32,778 nucleotides of DNA from positions 1 through 32,778 of the forward strand of contig NZ_DATEJY010000176.1 of NCBI RefSeq assembly GCF_035277725.1, in the 5' to 3' direction. The first letter of the stretch is position 1; the number at the start of each line of letters is the position of its first letter. Positions 1-8,307 of this stretch are shown in pieces. Origin of the DNA: Dyella_B sp035277725. Its GTDB lineage: Bacteria > Pseudomonadota > Gammaproteobacteria > Xanthomonadales > Rhodanobacteraceae. The notes under the pieces are model-generated. The model did not search any database, was not told the origin of the DNA, and was given only the letters and a program-made list of their open reading frames with translations. The translations under genes and the position numbers were made by a program.

Positions 1-1
1 T

Positions 2-115
2 TACTCCACGCTTCGTGAAGAAGCTGAACGCGTTCGCTGTCAGTTCGACGCAAGCGAACCGCCGAGATCCTGCATTTCTGCTCCAAAACAACGTCAAAAA
101 CTCGCCTATGTGTGA
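2..115 (+). CDS. Possible 3' end of a gene entering from the left (partial)
   Basis: One frame is open from the left edge and ends in TGA at 113-115, giving a 37-residue tail rich in Glu, Arg and Gln (it contains EEAERVR and ends KLAYV). I do not recognise the family. Third-position GC is only moderate compared with the genes further right, so this may be a chance open frame. The codons overlap the start of a weak candidate for the regulatory element described at 112-177. Confidence 0.22.
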   Translation, partial: YSTLREEAERVRCQFDASEPPRSCISAPKQRQKLAYV

Positions 116-177
116 TGTGAAGAAGCGTCTGTTTTTTTAACGGACTCTTCCACGCGAAGGAGTCGACCTGATGCATG
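112..177 (+). promoter_or_regulatory. Weak candidate copy of the shared leader element
   Basis: GTGATG at 112-117, CCACGCGA at 150-157 and a GATGCATG at 170-177 occur in the same order and at nearly the same spacing as in the galE leader, where they are GTGATG, CCACGCGA and AATGCATG. The sequence between these blocks does not align well, so this copy is much weaker than those at 10725 and 22477. Confidence 0.25.
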
Positions 178-188
178 CAAGGCATGCA
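172..188. repeat. Inverted repeat TGCATGC-AAG-GCATGCA
   Basis: Two perfect 7-base arms are separated by three bases. The repeat lies in the EPS leader about 500 bases before the first gene, and could be a protein-binding site or a small hairpin. It overlaps the end of the weak shared-element candidate. Confidence 0.35.
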
Positions 189-294
189 CGACGACACATC
201 CATCACGCGTAAACCCTCGCATGCGGCGCCTTAGCAAAAACCTGCCCGCGATTTGACGCCACGCATGACGTATCGCGCACATCATCATGACGAA

Positions 295-312
295 GCACAT
301 TCATGAATGTGC
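295..312. promoter_or_regulatory. Perfect 18-bp palindrome, operator candidate
   Basis: The sequence GCACATTCATGAATGTGC reads identically on both strands. A perfect 18-bp palindrome in non-coding leader DNA is a typical dimeric regulator site, although the regulator cannot be named from this window. Confidence 0.4.
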
Positions 313-683
313 AGGATTGCAAGACATTCCATGTCGCATTGCACACATAACGAACACGGACCCATAGCGACAATTGCGCAACGAATCCACGCTGAGCACA
401 TCCTTTTATGTCTTCACGTATGCAAATTTCGCTATCGAAGCGGGAGGCGCCGCTGATTACCACATATGAGCCGTGCGACCTGATCCCGTCACGCCAACTT
501 CATATCCATACACACATCGAAAGAGCCATCCGTAGCGAGGAAACTCGCTGGAACAACGCATCCCACGTTTGATTCATAGGAGCGCTTACAGTCAAAGCGT
601 CGCAGCATATATCACCTGGCTCATCGCGAAGGAAAGCAGGGGCTTCGCGCCACATTAAAAACTGTCTGTAGTTGGGAGAACCG

Positions 684-1856
684 ATGAGTTACCGCGCGCT
701 TATTTCTTGCGTCATCGCCATGCTTTCTGCTGCAGTCGCATTGATATTCCTCTATCACCACGCCGAATCGATCGGTCTGGTGGATAAACCGAGCGAACGA
801 AAGCGGCATGTGGGCAACATTCCTCTTATCGGCGGACTTTCCGCCTTGTTCGGCGTCATCGCCGGCATGTGCTTCGAAGGCGAATCGCTGCTGTTTACCA
901 ATGCGCTGCTTGGCACCGGTGCTGTGCTTGCACTGACCGGCGCCCTCGACGACCGTTTCGACCTCAGCGTGCGCAGCCGGTTGCTGGTTCAGACCGCGGC
1001 CGTGCTCACCATGATCTATTGCACGCACACCTACATCCACACGCTCGGCCATCTGTTCGGCTACAACCTGGAACTTGGCGCGTTCGGCATCCCGTTGACC
1101 CTGCTCTCGGTGATCGGCCTGCTCAATGCCTTCAACATGATGGATGGCATCGACGGCCTGGCCGGCATGCTGACGCTGGTGAGCATTGGCGCCATCACGG
1201 TGTATCAAGGCATTTCGCAATGGCACAGCGTCATTCTGTTGCTGCTGCTTGCGGCGGCATTGCTGCCTGACCTGGCCGCCAACCTGGATCTGCTCGGACG
1301 CAAAGTGTTCCTGGGCGATGCCGGTAGCATGATGATCGGCTACTTCCTGGCGTGGACGCTCATCCAGCTCAGCCAGCAGGCGCAGCCGCACCTGTCGACG
1401 GTCGACGTGCTGTGGTGCGTCGCGCTGCCGGTGCTCGACACCCTGCAAGTGATGGTGCGCCGCCTTCGCGAAGGCAAATCGCCGTTCAAGCCGGACCGCG
1501 GCCATATCCATCACATCATGATGAATGCCGGTTTCAGCGCGCACACCACGCTGGTGATGCTGGTGGGCCTGGCGATGACGCTGGTGTACGTCGGCACGTG
1601 GACGCGCCATCTCACGCATGGCAGCAACCTGCTCGCCTTTGCGTCGGTTACCGCGATCTACGTCGTGCTGATGGGCCGCATCTACCGCATGCAGCTGGCC
1701 AGCAAAGCCATGGTGGCCACGGCGCGGACGATCGGTGCATCGCAAAAGCTCTCGCTCGCCGCACCGTTGCAGCCGACTACCGTCGGGCCTTACCAGGAGC
1801 ATGAAAACGAAACTCATCAGGAAAGCGTGGATTCGTCGGAGCAACAGCAGGCGTGA
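684..1856 (+). CDS. Undecaprenyl-phosphate sugar-1-phosphate transferase, WecA/MraY family
   Basis: This 390-residue multi-spanning inner-membrane enzyme is predicted to start repeat-unit assembly by moving a sugar-1-phosphate (GlcNAc-1-P in WecA) from a UDP-sugar to undecaprenyl phosphate. Family motifs are clear: VDKPSERKRH and IPLIGG near residues 33-50, DDRFD at 89-93, NAFNMMDGIDGL at 148-159, LGDAGS at 210-215 and HIHH at 274-277. The ATG at 684 is preferred over a TTG at 672 because GGGAGA at 674-679 sits at ribosome-binding distance. The C-terminus has a hydrophilic tail rich in Gln, Glu and Ser. It is the first gene of the EPS cluster, 48 bp upstream of a GT2 gene. The sugar specificity cannot be read from the sequence. 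Confidence 0.9.
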   Translation: MSYRALISCVIAMLSAAVALIFLYHHAESIGLVDKPSERKRHVGNIPLIGGLSALFGVIAGMCFEGESLLFTNALLGTGAVLALTGALDDRFDLSVRSRLLVQTAAVLTMIYCTHTYIHTLGHLFGYNLELGAFGIPLTLLSVIGLLNAFNMMDGIDGLAGMLTLVSIGAITVYQGISQWHSVILLLLLAAALLPDLAANLDLLGRKVFLGDAGSMMIGYFLAWTLIQLSQQAQPHLSTVDVLWCVALPVLDTLQVMVRRLREGKSPFKPDRGHIHHIMMNAGFSAHTTLVMLVGLAMTLVYVGTWTRHLTHGSNLLAFASVTAIYVVLMGRIYRMQLASKAMVATARTIGASQKLSLAAPLQPTTVGPYQEHENETHQESVDSSEQQQA

Positions 1857-1904
1857 ACGCATGAATGCGTCTATCACCCGCGGCGTCATCATCGATGGGA
1901 AAAC

Positions 1905-2843
1905 ATGCCATTGCTTACCACTGATCGAGCAAGCAACACTCCCCGGACAGCGTCGCCGCCATCGGCCGCTGCCGCGGCGGACGTGGAAGGCTCCGAAACC
2001 GAAGGGCGCGGCGCCAGCCTCGCGCCCGTCAGCGCGGTCGTACCTTGCTACCGTTGCGCGCATACCATCGGGCAGGCGGTAGCATCGATCGCCGCCCAAA
2101 CGCTTCGCCCTGCCGAAGTGCTGCTGGTGGACGACGGCAGCGGGGATGGTACGTTGCAGCAATTGGAAGCGCTTGCACGGAGCTACCCACCGGGGTGGAT
2201 CAAAGTCATTGCGCTACCGCGCAATGCCGGTCCGTCTGCCGCACGCAACCGTGGCTGGGATAACGCGCGCCAGCCGTGGATCGCCTTTCTCGATGCCGAC
2301 GACAGCTGGCATCCGCAAAAACTGCAGTGGCAGATGGAAGCCCTGCGGCATGATCCGGAGATCGTGCTGATCGGGCACGCCATGAACGTGCAGTCGCGCA
2401 CTGCGCCGCCGCCCGCGCTCCGGCAGCCGCCGCAGGTGCGCGTGCTGGCACGCCATCTGCTGATGATGCGCCATCCGTTTCCCACCGCATCGATCGTTCT
2501 GCGCCGCGATCTGCCCTTTCGCTTCGACGAGACACGCAAGCGTGCCGAAGATTTCCTGCTATGGGCACAGATCCTGCTGTCCGGCTATCGCTGCGCCAAG
2601 CTTGAGCAAGTGCTCGCGTCGTATCACAAGCCGCCGTTCGGCGCCGGCGGACTCAGCGGCGACATGAACGCGATGTACGTCGCTGCCATCGACGTTCGCC
2701 GCCATCTGCATCGCACCGGCCTGCTGGGCTGGTGGCAATGGCAGCTGGTGGAAGCGGTGGCGTGGTTGCGCCATCTGCGACGACGCACGTTGAACGTTAT
2801 TCGCCGTCCTCACGGCGCACGACCCACCCGCTACGGCGTTTGA
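1905..2843 (+). CDS. GT2-family glycosyltransferase (copy 1)
   Basis: This 312-residue predicted cytoplasmic glycosyltransferase has a GT-A fold and adds a sugar to the lipid-linked EPS repeat unit. It shows the GT2 signature VVPCYRC, the nucleotide-binding VDDGSGD at 75-81, SAARNRGW, the metal-binding LDADD at 129-133 and a downstream AEDFLLW that carries the likely catalytic base. The first 40 residues are Ala/Ser-rich and poorly conserved. A close paralogue lies at 8308, with long matching stretches such as ILLSGYRC and VLASYHKPP. It starts 48 bp after the WecA-like gene and ends 9 bp before the polymerase gene, so the three are probably co-transcribed. Donor and acceptor sugars are unknown. 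Confidence 0.9.
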   Translation: MPLLTTDRASNTPRTASPPSAAAAADVEGSETEGRGASLAPVSAVVPCYRCAHTIGQAVASIAAQTLRPAEVLLVDDGSGDGTLQQLEALARSYPPGWIKVIALPRNAGPSAARNRGWDNARQPWIAFLDADDSWHPQKLQWQMEALRHDPEIVLIGHAMNVQSRTAPPPALRQPPQVRVLARHLLMMRHPFPTASIVLRRDLPFRFDETRKRAEDFLLWAQILLSGYRCAKLEQVLASYHKPPFGAGGLSGDMNAMYVAAIDVRRHLHRTGLLGWWQWQLVEAVAWLRHLRRRTLNVIRRPHGARPTRYGV

Positions 2844-2852
2844 GCATCGAAC

Positions 2853-3911
2853 ATGGCCACCCACACTGCTTCTTACGTCGGATACTCCCGCCCGTCGAAC
2901 ATCACCACCAATGCGCGGGTGATTCTTAGCATCATCCTGTTGGTGCCGGTATTCCTGTTTACCGACCTGGTGGTCGGGTTGCGCGGCATCGACGTGGGTA
3001 GCGATACCGCCGTCTATGCGAAAGTGTTCAGCGAACTGCGCAATCACCTGGTGGAGTCGCGCTTCGAACCTGGCTTCCTGCTGCTGACCCGTCTATTGAG
3101 CGGTCTCGGCTTCAGCTTGCAGGCGTACCAGTGCGTGCTGTTCGGTTTGCTGCTGGTAATGGTGGTGCTCGCGTCGCGCCGGTATTTCGATTATCTGGGC
3201 AGTTCGCGCGGCTTTTTCACGTTTCTTAGTGCCAGCGTGATGTTCATGCTGTTTTCGCCGATGTTCGTGAACGCGTCGATCAATGCGGTCCGGCAGGGAT
3301 TGGCCTCGCTGCCGGTATTCATGGCCTTGCTCGCGTTCCATCAACGGCAATGGCGGGATTTCTTTATTTTCGGGATAGTCGCGACCTGCTTCCACTATTC
3401 GTCGCTGGTGTATCTGGCCTGTGCGCCGTTATTGCTGATCAACCTGAAATTCCTGCGAATTGCCGCCATCATTGGCTTCATCGCTTATTGCAGCGGGCTC
3501 ACATTAATTGTGGTGCGCTCGGCCGTTCCATCGCTCTATGACGCCGTGATGGATTATGAACTTGGTTCCAAATACAAATCGGGCGTGCGCATCGATTTCG
3601 CGCTGTTCTCCATCTTCTGGTACCTGCTTCCGCTCTTTTTGTCGGGCCTGGTGCGCAAGCCCTACAGCACGCGCCTGAAGGACAGTACGGCGGTGTATCT
3701 GGTCATGCTGCTGCCGTTCTTTCTGCTGGGTTGGGGCAACTTCTCCAACCGTTACCTGCTTTCGGCCTACCTGGCCATATCCCTGATGGTGGCTGCCATC
3801 TTCTTCCATAGTCGCTTATCGATGCTTCGCAATCCCATCCTGCTGCGCGTCGGACTCATCGTGTCCTGCGCGGTCTTCTATTACTACGTATCCAATCAGG
3901 TTCTCGTATGA
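2853..3911 (+). CDS. EpsG-like EPS polymerase (Wzy role)
   Basis: This 352-residue, very hydrophobic protein has about ten predicted membrane segments. An early loop reads GLRGIDVGSDTAVY, which matches the conserved RxxxVGTDTxxY-type region of EpsG-family membrane proteins. In those systems the protein joins repeat units at the periplasmic face of the inner membrane, and no other polymerase candidate is visible in the cluster. The start has only a weak ribosome-binding site and lies 9 bp after the GT2 stop. The stop overlaps the next start (ATGA at 3908-3911), which suggests translational coupling to the first PP-loop gene. Confidence 0.8.
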   Translation: MATHTASYVGYSRPSNITTNARVILSIILLVPVFLFTDLVVGLRGIDVGSDTAVYAKVFSELRNHLVESRFEPGFLLLTRLLSGLGFSLQAYQCVLFGLLLVMVVLASRRYFDYLGSSRGFFTFLSASVMFMLFSPMFVNASINAVRQGLASLPVFMALLAFHQRQWRDFFIFGIVATCFHYSSLVYLACAPLLLINLKFLRIAAIIGFIAYCSGLTLIVVRSAVPSLYDAVMDYELGSKYKSGVRIDFALFSIFWYLLPLFLSGLVRKPYSTRLKDSTAVYLVMLLPFFLLGWGNFSNRYLLSAYLAISLMVAAIFFHSRLSMLRNPILLRVGLIVSCAVFYYYVSNQVLV

Positions 3912-5398
3912 ATGCATCGCTGCAATGTGAGGACGTACCCGTCGCCATGGGCCAGAGAATCCAGATCAATACCTCGCCCAACGACAACGCGTGGGATTTC
4001 TCGCCGCTTGCCGGCTATGGGCAAGGCCTGGCGGCGATCGATCCGGTATCGATCGCCGACATTCTGCGCAATGGCTTCGTCTATGAGCCGCACACCATCT
4101 ATAAAGACGTAAAAATCGCCGCGACCGGTTTCGACCCGTCGCAAGATATGTTTGACAATCCCCGCTTCCATTACCTTTACCAACCCGCTCTTGCCTCGCC
4201 GCGTCCACCGCTCGACGCCATTCACAGCCGCAAATTATTGGAGACGTACCATAGCCTGCTATGCGAGGCGGTGATGCGCACGACATCCGGCATGCGTGCA
4301 CCGTGGCTGTTGCAGAGCGGCGGCAAGGATTCCACCTCCATGGCGATCGCCGTGGCCGACGTGCGACCGGATACCACCTGCATCACTTATCTGGGTGGCA
4401 GGGAAGAGAACGAAGTCGCCTCGGCACGTTTCGTTGCGAACAAGCTCGGTCTGCGGCATGAAACCCTGGTGTGCGATCCCGGTCGCGCCTACGACCGCTA
4501 CCTCGCCATGCTACCGCGCATGCCGTTGCTGACGGCGGATTTTGCAACCTTGTCGTATGTGGATCTGGCCACCGAAATAAGCCTGCAGCAAGGCGACGGC
4601 ATGATCGATGCGCTGGGTTCGGATCAATATTTTGGTGTTCCGCTGCATTGGCCGGACCGCGTGCTGGCGATGCTCGCGCGGAGCATGCACGTGCCACAGT
4701 CGTTGTTCAAATGGCCGCTGGTCCGCCGGAACTTCAAGCTTTGCGTCGTGCTGGCAACCTTGCAGATGAACGAGTTCGAACGCTTCTTCCCCGGTTCGCG
4801 TTTCAGCGATACCGAAGTGGATGCCTTGCTGGGCAAACCGCTTGCATCGCTGTCCCGCCGTCGCGTGGACGTCTTCAAGCCTGATCTCGATGTAGCCGGT
4901 TCTGCCGAAGCCGTGCGCCGACTTTCGCTGGTGATCGGCGAGTCCGCTCACCTGGCCAAGGGCATGCACTCGGCCGCGGCGACCTCGTTGCGGCTTGCCT
5001 ATCCCTATGCCGATCCTCAATTCCGCGACTGGGTTTTCAAGGATGTTCCGGACGAATTGCTGATCGGCCCGGGTGGCGTGAACAAGGTCTTGATGCGCCA
5101 ATACATCGACCGGCACTTCCACAACCTGCCCTACGTGAAGACCAAAGGCTGCTTCCGCTTCGACGTACGCGGCCTGGCACGGCAACGCTTCGACCAGGTC
5201 TACAACTTCGCACAGCAGACGCAGGCACTGGTACCGGGTGCACCGAGCTGGCTGGAAACCCATCGCGACCGCCTTGGCAACAAATACTTCGCTTCCAAGT
5301 TCTATCTGCTCGCCATGGTGCTGCCATGGCTGTACAGCCGCATGCGGCATACCTCTCCCGTTGACGATTTTCGCAGTGCCGAGGCAGTTGCATCATGA
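3908..5398 (+). CDS. PP-loop ATP-dependent synthetase, asparagine-synthetase-like, copy 1
   Basis: This 496-residue cytoplasmic protein contains the ATP-pyrophosphatase P-loop SGGKDS at 137-142 inside WLLQSGGKDSTSMAIA. A second nucleotide/acceptor region, DALGSDQYFG (234-243), resembles the GADE-type loop of asparagine synthetase, and a C-terminal NKVLMRQYI...LPYVKTKG stretch resembles the end of that domain. Such enzymes activate a carboxylate as an acyl-adenylate. There is no class II glutaminase domain and no N-terminal catalytic Cys. Instead there is a 90-residue region, with IQINTSP and DFSPLA, shared with the paralogues at 5477 and 13471. Its place in the EPS operon suggests amidation or amino-acid addition to an acidic sugar, which is an inference. 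It is translationally coupled to the polymerase gene by ATGA. Confidence 0.8.
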   Translation: MNASLQCEDVPVAMGQRIQINTSPNDNAWDFSPLAGYGQGLAAIDPVSIADILRNGFVYEPHTIYKDVKIAATGFDPSQDMFDNPRFHYLYQPALASPRPPLDAIHSRKLLETYHSLLCEAVMRTTSGMRAPWLLQSGGKDSTSMAIAVADVRPDTTCITYLGGREENEVASARFVANKLGLRHETLVCDPGRAYDRYLAMLPRMPLLTADFATLSYVDLATEISLQQGDGMIDALGSDQYFGVPLHWPDRVLAMLARSMHVPQSLFKWPLVRRNFKLCVVLATLQMNEFERFFPGSRFSDTEVDALLGKPLASLSRRRVDVFKPDLDVAGSAEAVRRLSLVIGESAHLAKGMHSAAATSLRLAYPYADPQFRDWVFKDVPDELLIGPGGVNKVLMRQYIDRHFHNLPYVKTKGCFRFDVRGLARQRFDQVYNFAQQTQALVPGAPSWLETHRDRLGNKYFASKFYLLAMVLPWLYSRMRHTSPVDDFRSAEAVAS

Positions 5399-5476
5399 CG
5401 CCAGCCGCCGGGCCACTGAGAAAACGGAACAGCTGCGGACGAATGTCCGTCCGCGCCAAAGGATTCCGGTGATCTC

Positions 5477-6973
5477 ATGAGAGCCAGCACGATCTCGCAC
5501 CATCTGCCGACTGGCCCGCGCTTAACCCGCATCCAGGTCAACGCGTCGCCCTACCAGCGCGGCGTGGATTTTTCGCCGCTTGCGGGACTCGACCCGGGCA
5601 ACGCGCCACTGGACCTGGTGTCCATTGCCGATCTGCTGCGCAACAGCTTTGTGTATCCGCCCCACTCCATCTATCGCGATGCAAAGGTTGCCTTTTCAGG
5701 CTTCGATCCATCGACAGATCTGCACAATAACCCCACCTTCCGCTTCCCCTTCCGCACGACGCATGCCAGATCGGAAAGCCATGCGAGTGAAGCGGACACC
5801 ACTGCGCTGACGCAAACCTATCATCGCCTGCTGTGCGACTCGGTAAAGCAATCCCTCGCCGGCAACCGTACCCCCTGGTTGATGCAGAGCGGCGGCAAGG
5901 ATTCCACTTCGATGGCCATCGCCATCGCCGAAGCACGCCCCGATACCGCCTGCCTTACCTATCTTGGCGGCACCGAGGAAAACGAAGTGGCCTCGGCGCG
6001 CTTCGTCGCCAGGAAGCTGGGCTTGCGGCATGAAATGCTGGTGTGCGACCCGGGCCGCGCTTACGACCGCTACCTCGCCATGCTGCCGCGCATGCCCTTG
6101 TTGAGCGCTGATTTCGCCACCTTGTCCTACGCGGACCTCGCAACCGAAGTGCGCTTGCTGGGTGGTGATTGCATCGTCGATGCGCTGGGTTCCGATCATT
6201 ATTTCGGTGCGCCGATGCACGGCAGGGATCATATGCTCAGGCTGCTTTCGCGCAGCCTGCGGCTTCCGCCGGGCCTGTTCCGCTGGCCTGTGATAAGAAA
6301 CCATTTCGAGCTGTGCTTTGCGCTCGCCACTTTACAGATGAGCAGATTCGAGCGCTTTTTCCCCGGCTCGCGCTTCAGCGATGCGGAGGTGGATGAACTG
6401 TACGGCTGGAACATCTCGGCACGCTCGCGACAACGCATGGAAACGTTCCGCGCCGAACTTGCCGCCGCCGATTCCACCGAAGTGCAGCGCATCATCGCGT
6501 TCACCTTGCTCGAAGCACCCGCCATGGGCAAAGGCATGTACGCGGCCAAGGCGATGGGGCTGCGCGTGGCATACCCCTATTGCAACGCGCCGCTGCGCGA
6601 CTGGATTCTCCACCGCGTACCGCGCGACCAGCTGATCGGCCCGGGTGGCGTCAACAAGTTGCTGATCCGCCGGCACATTGCCGGGCGTTTCGCCGAACTG
6701 CCGTATGTAAGCACCAAAGGCTCCTTCCGCTTCGATCTGCGTGGGTTGGCCAAGCAGCGCTTCGACCAGGTGTATGCCTTTGCGCAGCAGTCGCGCGCCA
6801 TCCTGCCGGGCGTGCCGCGCTGGCTGGAAGTTCATCGGCGTCTGCTCGACAACAAGTTCTTTGCGTCGAAGTTCTACTTGCTCGCGGTCACGCTGCCGTG
6901 GCTGGCGAGCCGCAGCAACCTGCATCCTCCCGACCGGTCGGCACGGCCGACGCCTATCACCCGGAAACCATGA
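5477..6973 (+). CDS. PP-loop ATP-dependent synthetase, asparagine-synthetase-like, copy 2
   Basis: This 498-residue paralogue of the gene at 3908 shares its architecture: a conserved N-terminal region (IQVNASP, DFSPLA, FVYPPHSIY), SGGKDS at 138-143, the invariant CDPGRAYDRYLAMLPR stretch and DALGSDHYFG. The main visible change in the second loop is His in place of Gln. The central block spanning the P-loop and the following 80 residues is nearly the same as in copy 1, which points to recent duplication. A GGTGAT precedes the start. The stop overlaps the start of the beta-helix gene (ATGA at 6970-6973), so the two proteins are likely made together. The substrate is unknown; carboxylate activation follows from the family. 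Confidence 0.8.
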   Translation: MRASTISHHLPTGPRLTRIQVNASPYQRGVDFSPLAGLDPGNAPLDLVSIADLLRNSFVYPPHSIYRDAKVAFSGFDPSTDLHNNPTFRFPFRTTHARSESHASEADTTALTQTYHRLLCDSVKQSLAGNRTPWLMQSGGKDSTSMAIAIAEARPDTACLTYLGGTEENEVASARFVARKLGLRHEMLVCDPGRAYDRYLAMLPRMPLLSADFATLSYADLATEVRLLGGDCIVDALGSDHYFGAPMHGRDHMLRLLSRSLRLPPGLFRWPVIRNHFELCFALATLQMSRFERFFPGSRFSDAEVDELYGWNISARSRQRMETFRAELAAADSTEVQRIIAFTLLEAPAMGKGMYAAKAMGLRVAYPYCNAPLRDWILHRVPRDQLIGPGGVNKLLIRRHIAGRFAELPYVSTKGSFRFDLRGLAKQRFDQVYAFAQQSRAILPGVPRWLEVHRRLLDNKFFASKFYLLAVTLPWLASRSNLHPPDRSARPTPITRKP

Positions 6974-8124
6974 CCCACACCGCCGCCCGTTCTCGTTTTC
7001 GTATGCCACGGCGCCGCTCGCTGCACGCCTTGTGGCTGGCCTTGCCGCTGGCCGCGCTGTACGCGTGGAGCACGTCCAGTTACGCGGGATCGCAGCTAGG
7101 CACCGCCGGCACCGTCATCAATGTGCGCGACAAAGGCGCCAAGGGCGATGGCGTGCATGACGACACCCATGCGATTCAATCGGCCATCGACAGCCTGCCC
7201 GCAAAAGGCGGCACGGTACTGGTACCGAAAGGCACTTACATGATCGATGCGATGCGCTCGATCAACCTGCGTTCCAACATGACGCTACAGCTCGCACCGG
7301 ACGCCACCATTGCGGCGCTGCCCAATAGTTCGCAGCGGTCGTACATGATCAAGGTCTGGAACGTCAACAACGTCAACATCACCGGCGGCACCATCATTGG
7401 CGAACGCGAGGGACACACCGGCGCAGGCGGCGAATGGGGTTACGGCATCAATATCCAGGCGTCCAACCATGTGCATGTCTCCGACGTGCACATCGCTCAT
7501 TGCTGGGGCGATGGCATGTGGATCGGCGCACTTGGCAAAGCTCCCAATGCCGTACCGTCCACCGACGTATCGGTCGACAACGTCGTTTCCACCGAGAACC
7601 GCCGCCAGGGACTTTCCATCGGTCCGGTCAATGGCGTCACCATCACCAACTCCACCTTCAGCAATACGCACGGCACCATGCCGCAGTCCGGCATCGACAT
7701 CGAGCCGCAAACGCAGGGCCAGGCGAACAACATCACCATCGACCATTGCAACTTGATCGACAACCGCGGCAGCGGGCTGGAAATCCACAGCAATGTCAGC
7801 AACGTGACGGTGAAGAACAGCACCATCACCAACAACTACGGTTATGGCGTGCTGACCGTGGATGCCGCCACGCAAGTGACCCTCAACGCCAACACCATGA
7901 CCGGCAACGGCCTGGCCGGGCTTTCCATCGCCGGGCACAGCAGCTACGTGCGCGCCACCGGCAACACGCTCGGCAACAACAGCGCGCGCTATCCGATGAA
8001 AACGGATTCGCCGCAGGCCAAGAACAGCAGCTTCATACGCGGGCGGCAACTGGAGGTGAAAGATGCTGCCAATCAGATCACCACGGATAGCAACACATTT
8101 TCACCGCAAACGGATTGGCATTGA
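6970..8124 (+). CDS. Secreted right-handed beta-helix protein, pectate-lyase-3-like, copy 1
   Basis: This 384-residue protein starts with an Arg-rich region, a hydrophobic stretch and a likely signal-peptidase site after SSYA at about residue 39, so it should be exported. The mature part opens with VINVRDKGAKGDGVHDDT, the usual entry to pectate-lyase-3/glycosyl-hydrolase-28-like beta-helices, and continues with short repeats rich in Asn, Thr, Val and Gly. Conserved clusters shared with the other two copies are WGDGMW (179-184), NRRQGLSIG (210-218) and GIDIEPQ (241-247). Relatives in EPS clusters are lyases, C5-epimerases or WcaM-like proteins, and the sequence does not say which this is. The ATG at 6970 overlaps the upstream stop; a longer open frame from 6580 only shadows the PP-loop gene. 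Confidence 0.82.
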   Translation: MTHTAARSRFRMPRRRSLHALWLALPLAALYAWSTSSYAGSQLGTAGTVINVRDKGAKGDGVHDDTHAIQSAIDSLPAKGGTVLVPKGTYMIDAMRSINLRSNMTLQLAPDATIAALPNSSQRSYMIKVWNVNNVNITGGTIIGEREGHTGAGGEWGYGINIQASNHVHVSDVHIAHCWGDGMWIGALGKAPNAVPSTDVSVDNVVSTENRRQGLSIGPVNGVTITNSTFSNTHGTMPQSGIDIEPQTQGQANNITIDHCNLIDNRGSGLEIHSNVSNVTVKNSTITNNYGYGVLTVDAATQVTLNANTMTGNGLAGLSIAGHSSYVRATGNTLGNNSARYPMKTDSPQAKNSSFIRGRQLEVKDAANQITTDSNTFSPQTDWH

Positions 8125-8141
8125 CGACACGCCTGGCGCTG

Positions 8142-8158
8142 CGCAAGCAAAGCTTGCG
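8142..8158. repeat. Small inverted repeat after beta-helix copy 1
   Basis: CGCAAGC and GCTTGCG flank AAA, forming a 7-bp stem 17 bases after the stop codon. No T-tract follows, so it is at best a weak terminator or a processing hairpin in the 183-bp gap before the second GT2 gene. Confidence 0.25.
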
Positions 8159-8307
8159 AGCAACTTACGATTGTCAATGCAGGATCACGCGTTACGGATA
8201 CCCGCAATAAACGCGTCACGATGCGCATGCATGAGAAGGACAAAACCTGCACGAACCATGCACGCCGCTACCAGCAATCTTGTGCTTGAACATAACGCGG
8301 AGCAACG

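Larger units (their letters stand above)
116..683 (+). promoter_or_regulatory. 568-bp leader upstream of the EPS cluster
   Basis: No convincing gene is present, only short low-quality frames. The stretch is AT-richer than the genes and is the expected site of the promoter for the first EPS transcription unit. It contains a 7-bp inverted repeat with a 3-nt loop at 172-188, a perfect 18-bp palindrome at 295-312 and a weak candidate for the element shared by the galE and wza leaders. I could not assign a confident -35/-10 pair. Confidence 0.5.

Noticed and set aside
2075..2085. GGCGGTAGCAT resembles the RfaH/JUMPstart ops element found in polysaccharide leaders.
   Set aside because: It lies about 170 bases inside the GT2 coding sequence (codons for AVAS) and not in a leader, so it is most likely chance.
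621..2162. 513-codon open frame on the minus strand.
   Set aside because: It is antisense to the WecA-like gene and the start of the GT2 gene, both of which have clear family motifs. Its product is His/Gln/Arg-rich as expected for a high-GC shadow frame.
3908..6973. PP-loop genes as lasso-peptide cyclases (also asparagine-synthetase-like).
   Set aside because: No precursor peptide, leader-binding protein or transglutaminase-like protease is nearby, while complete EPS machinery is.
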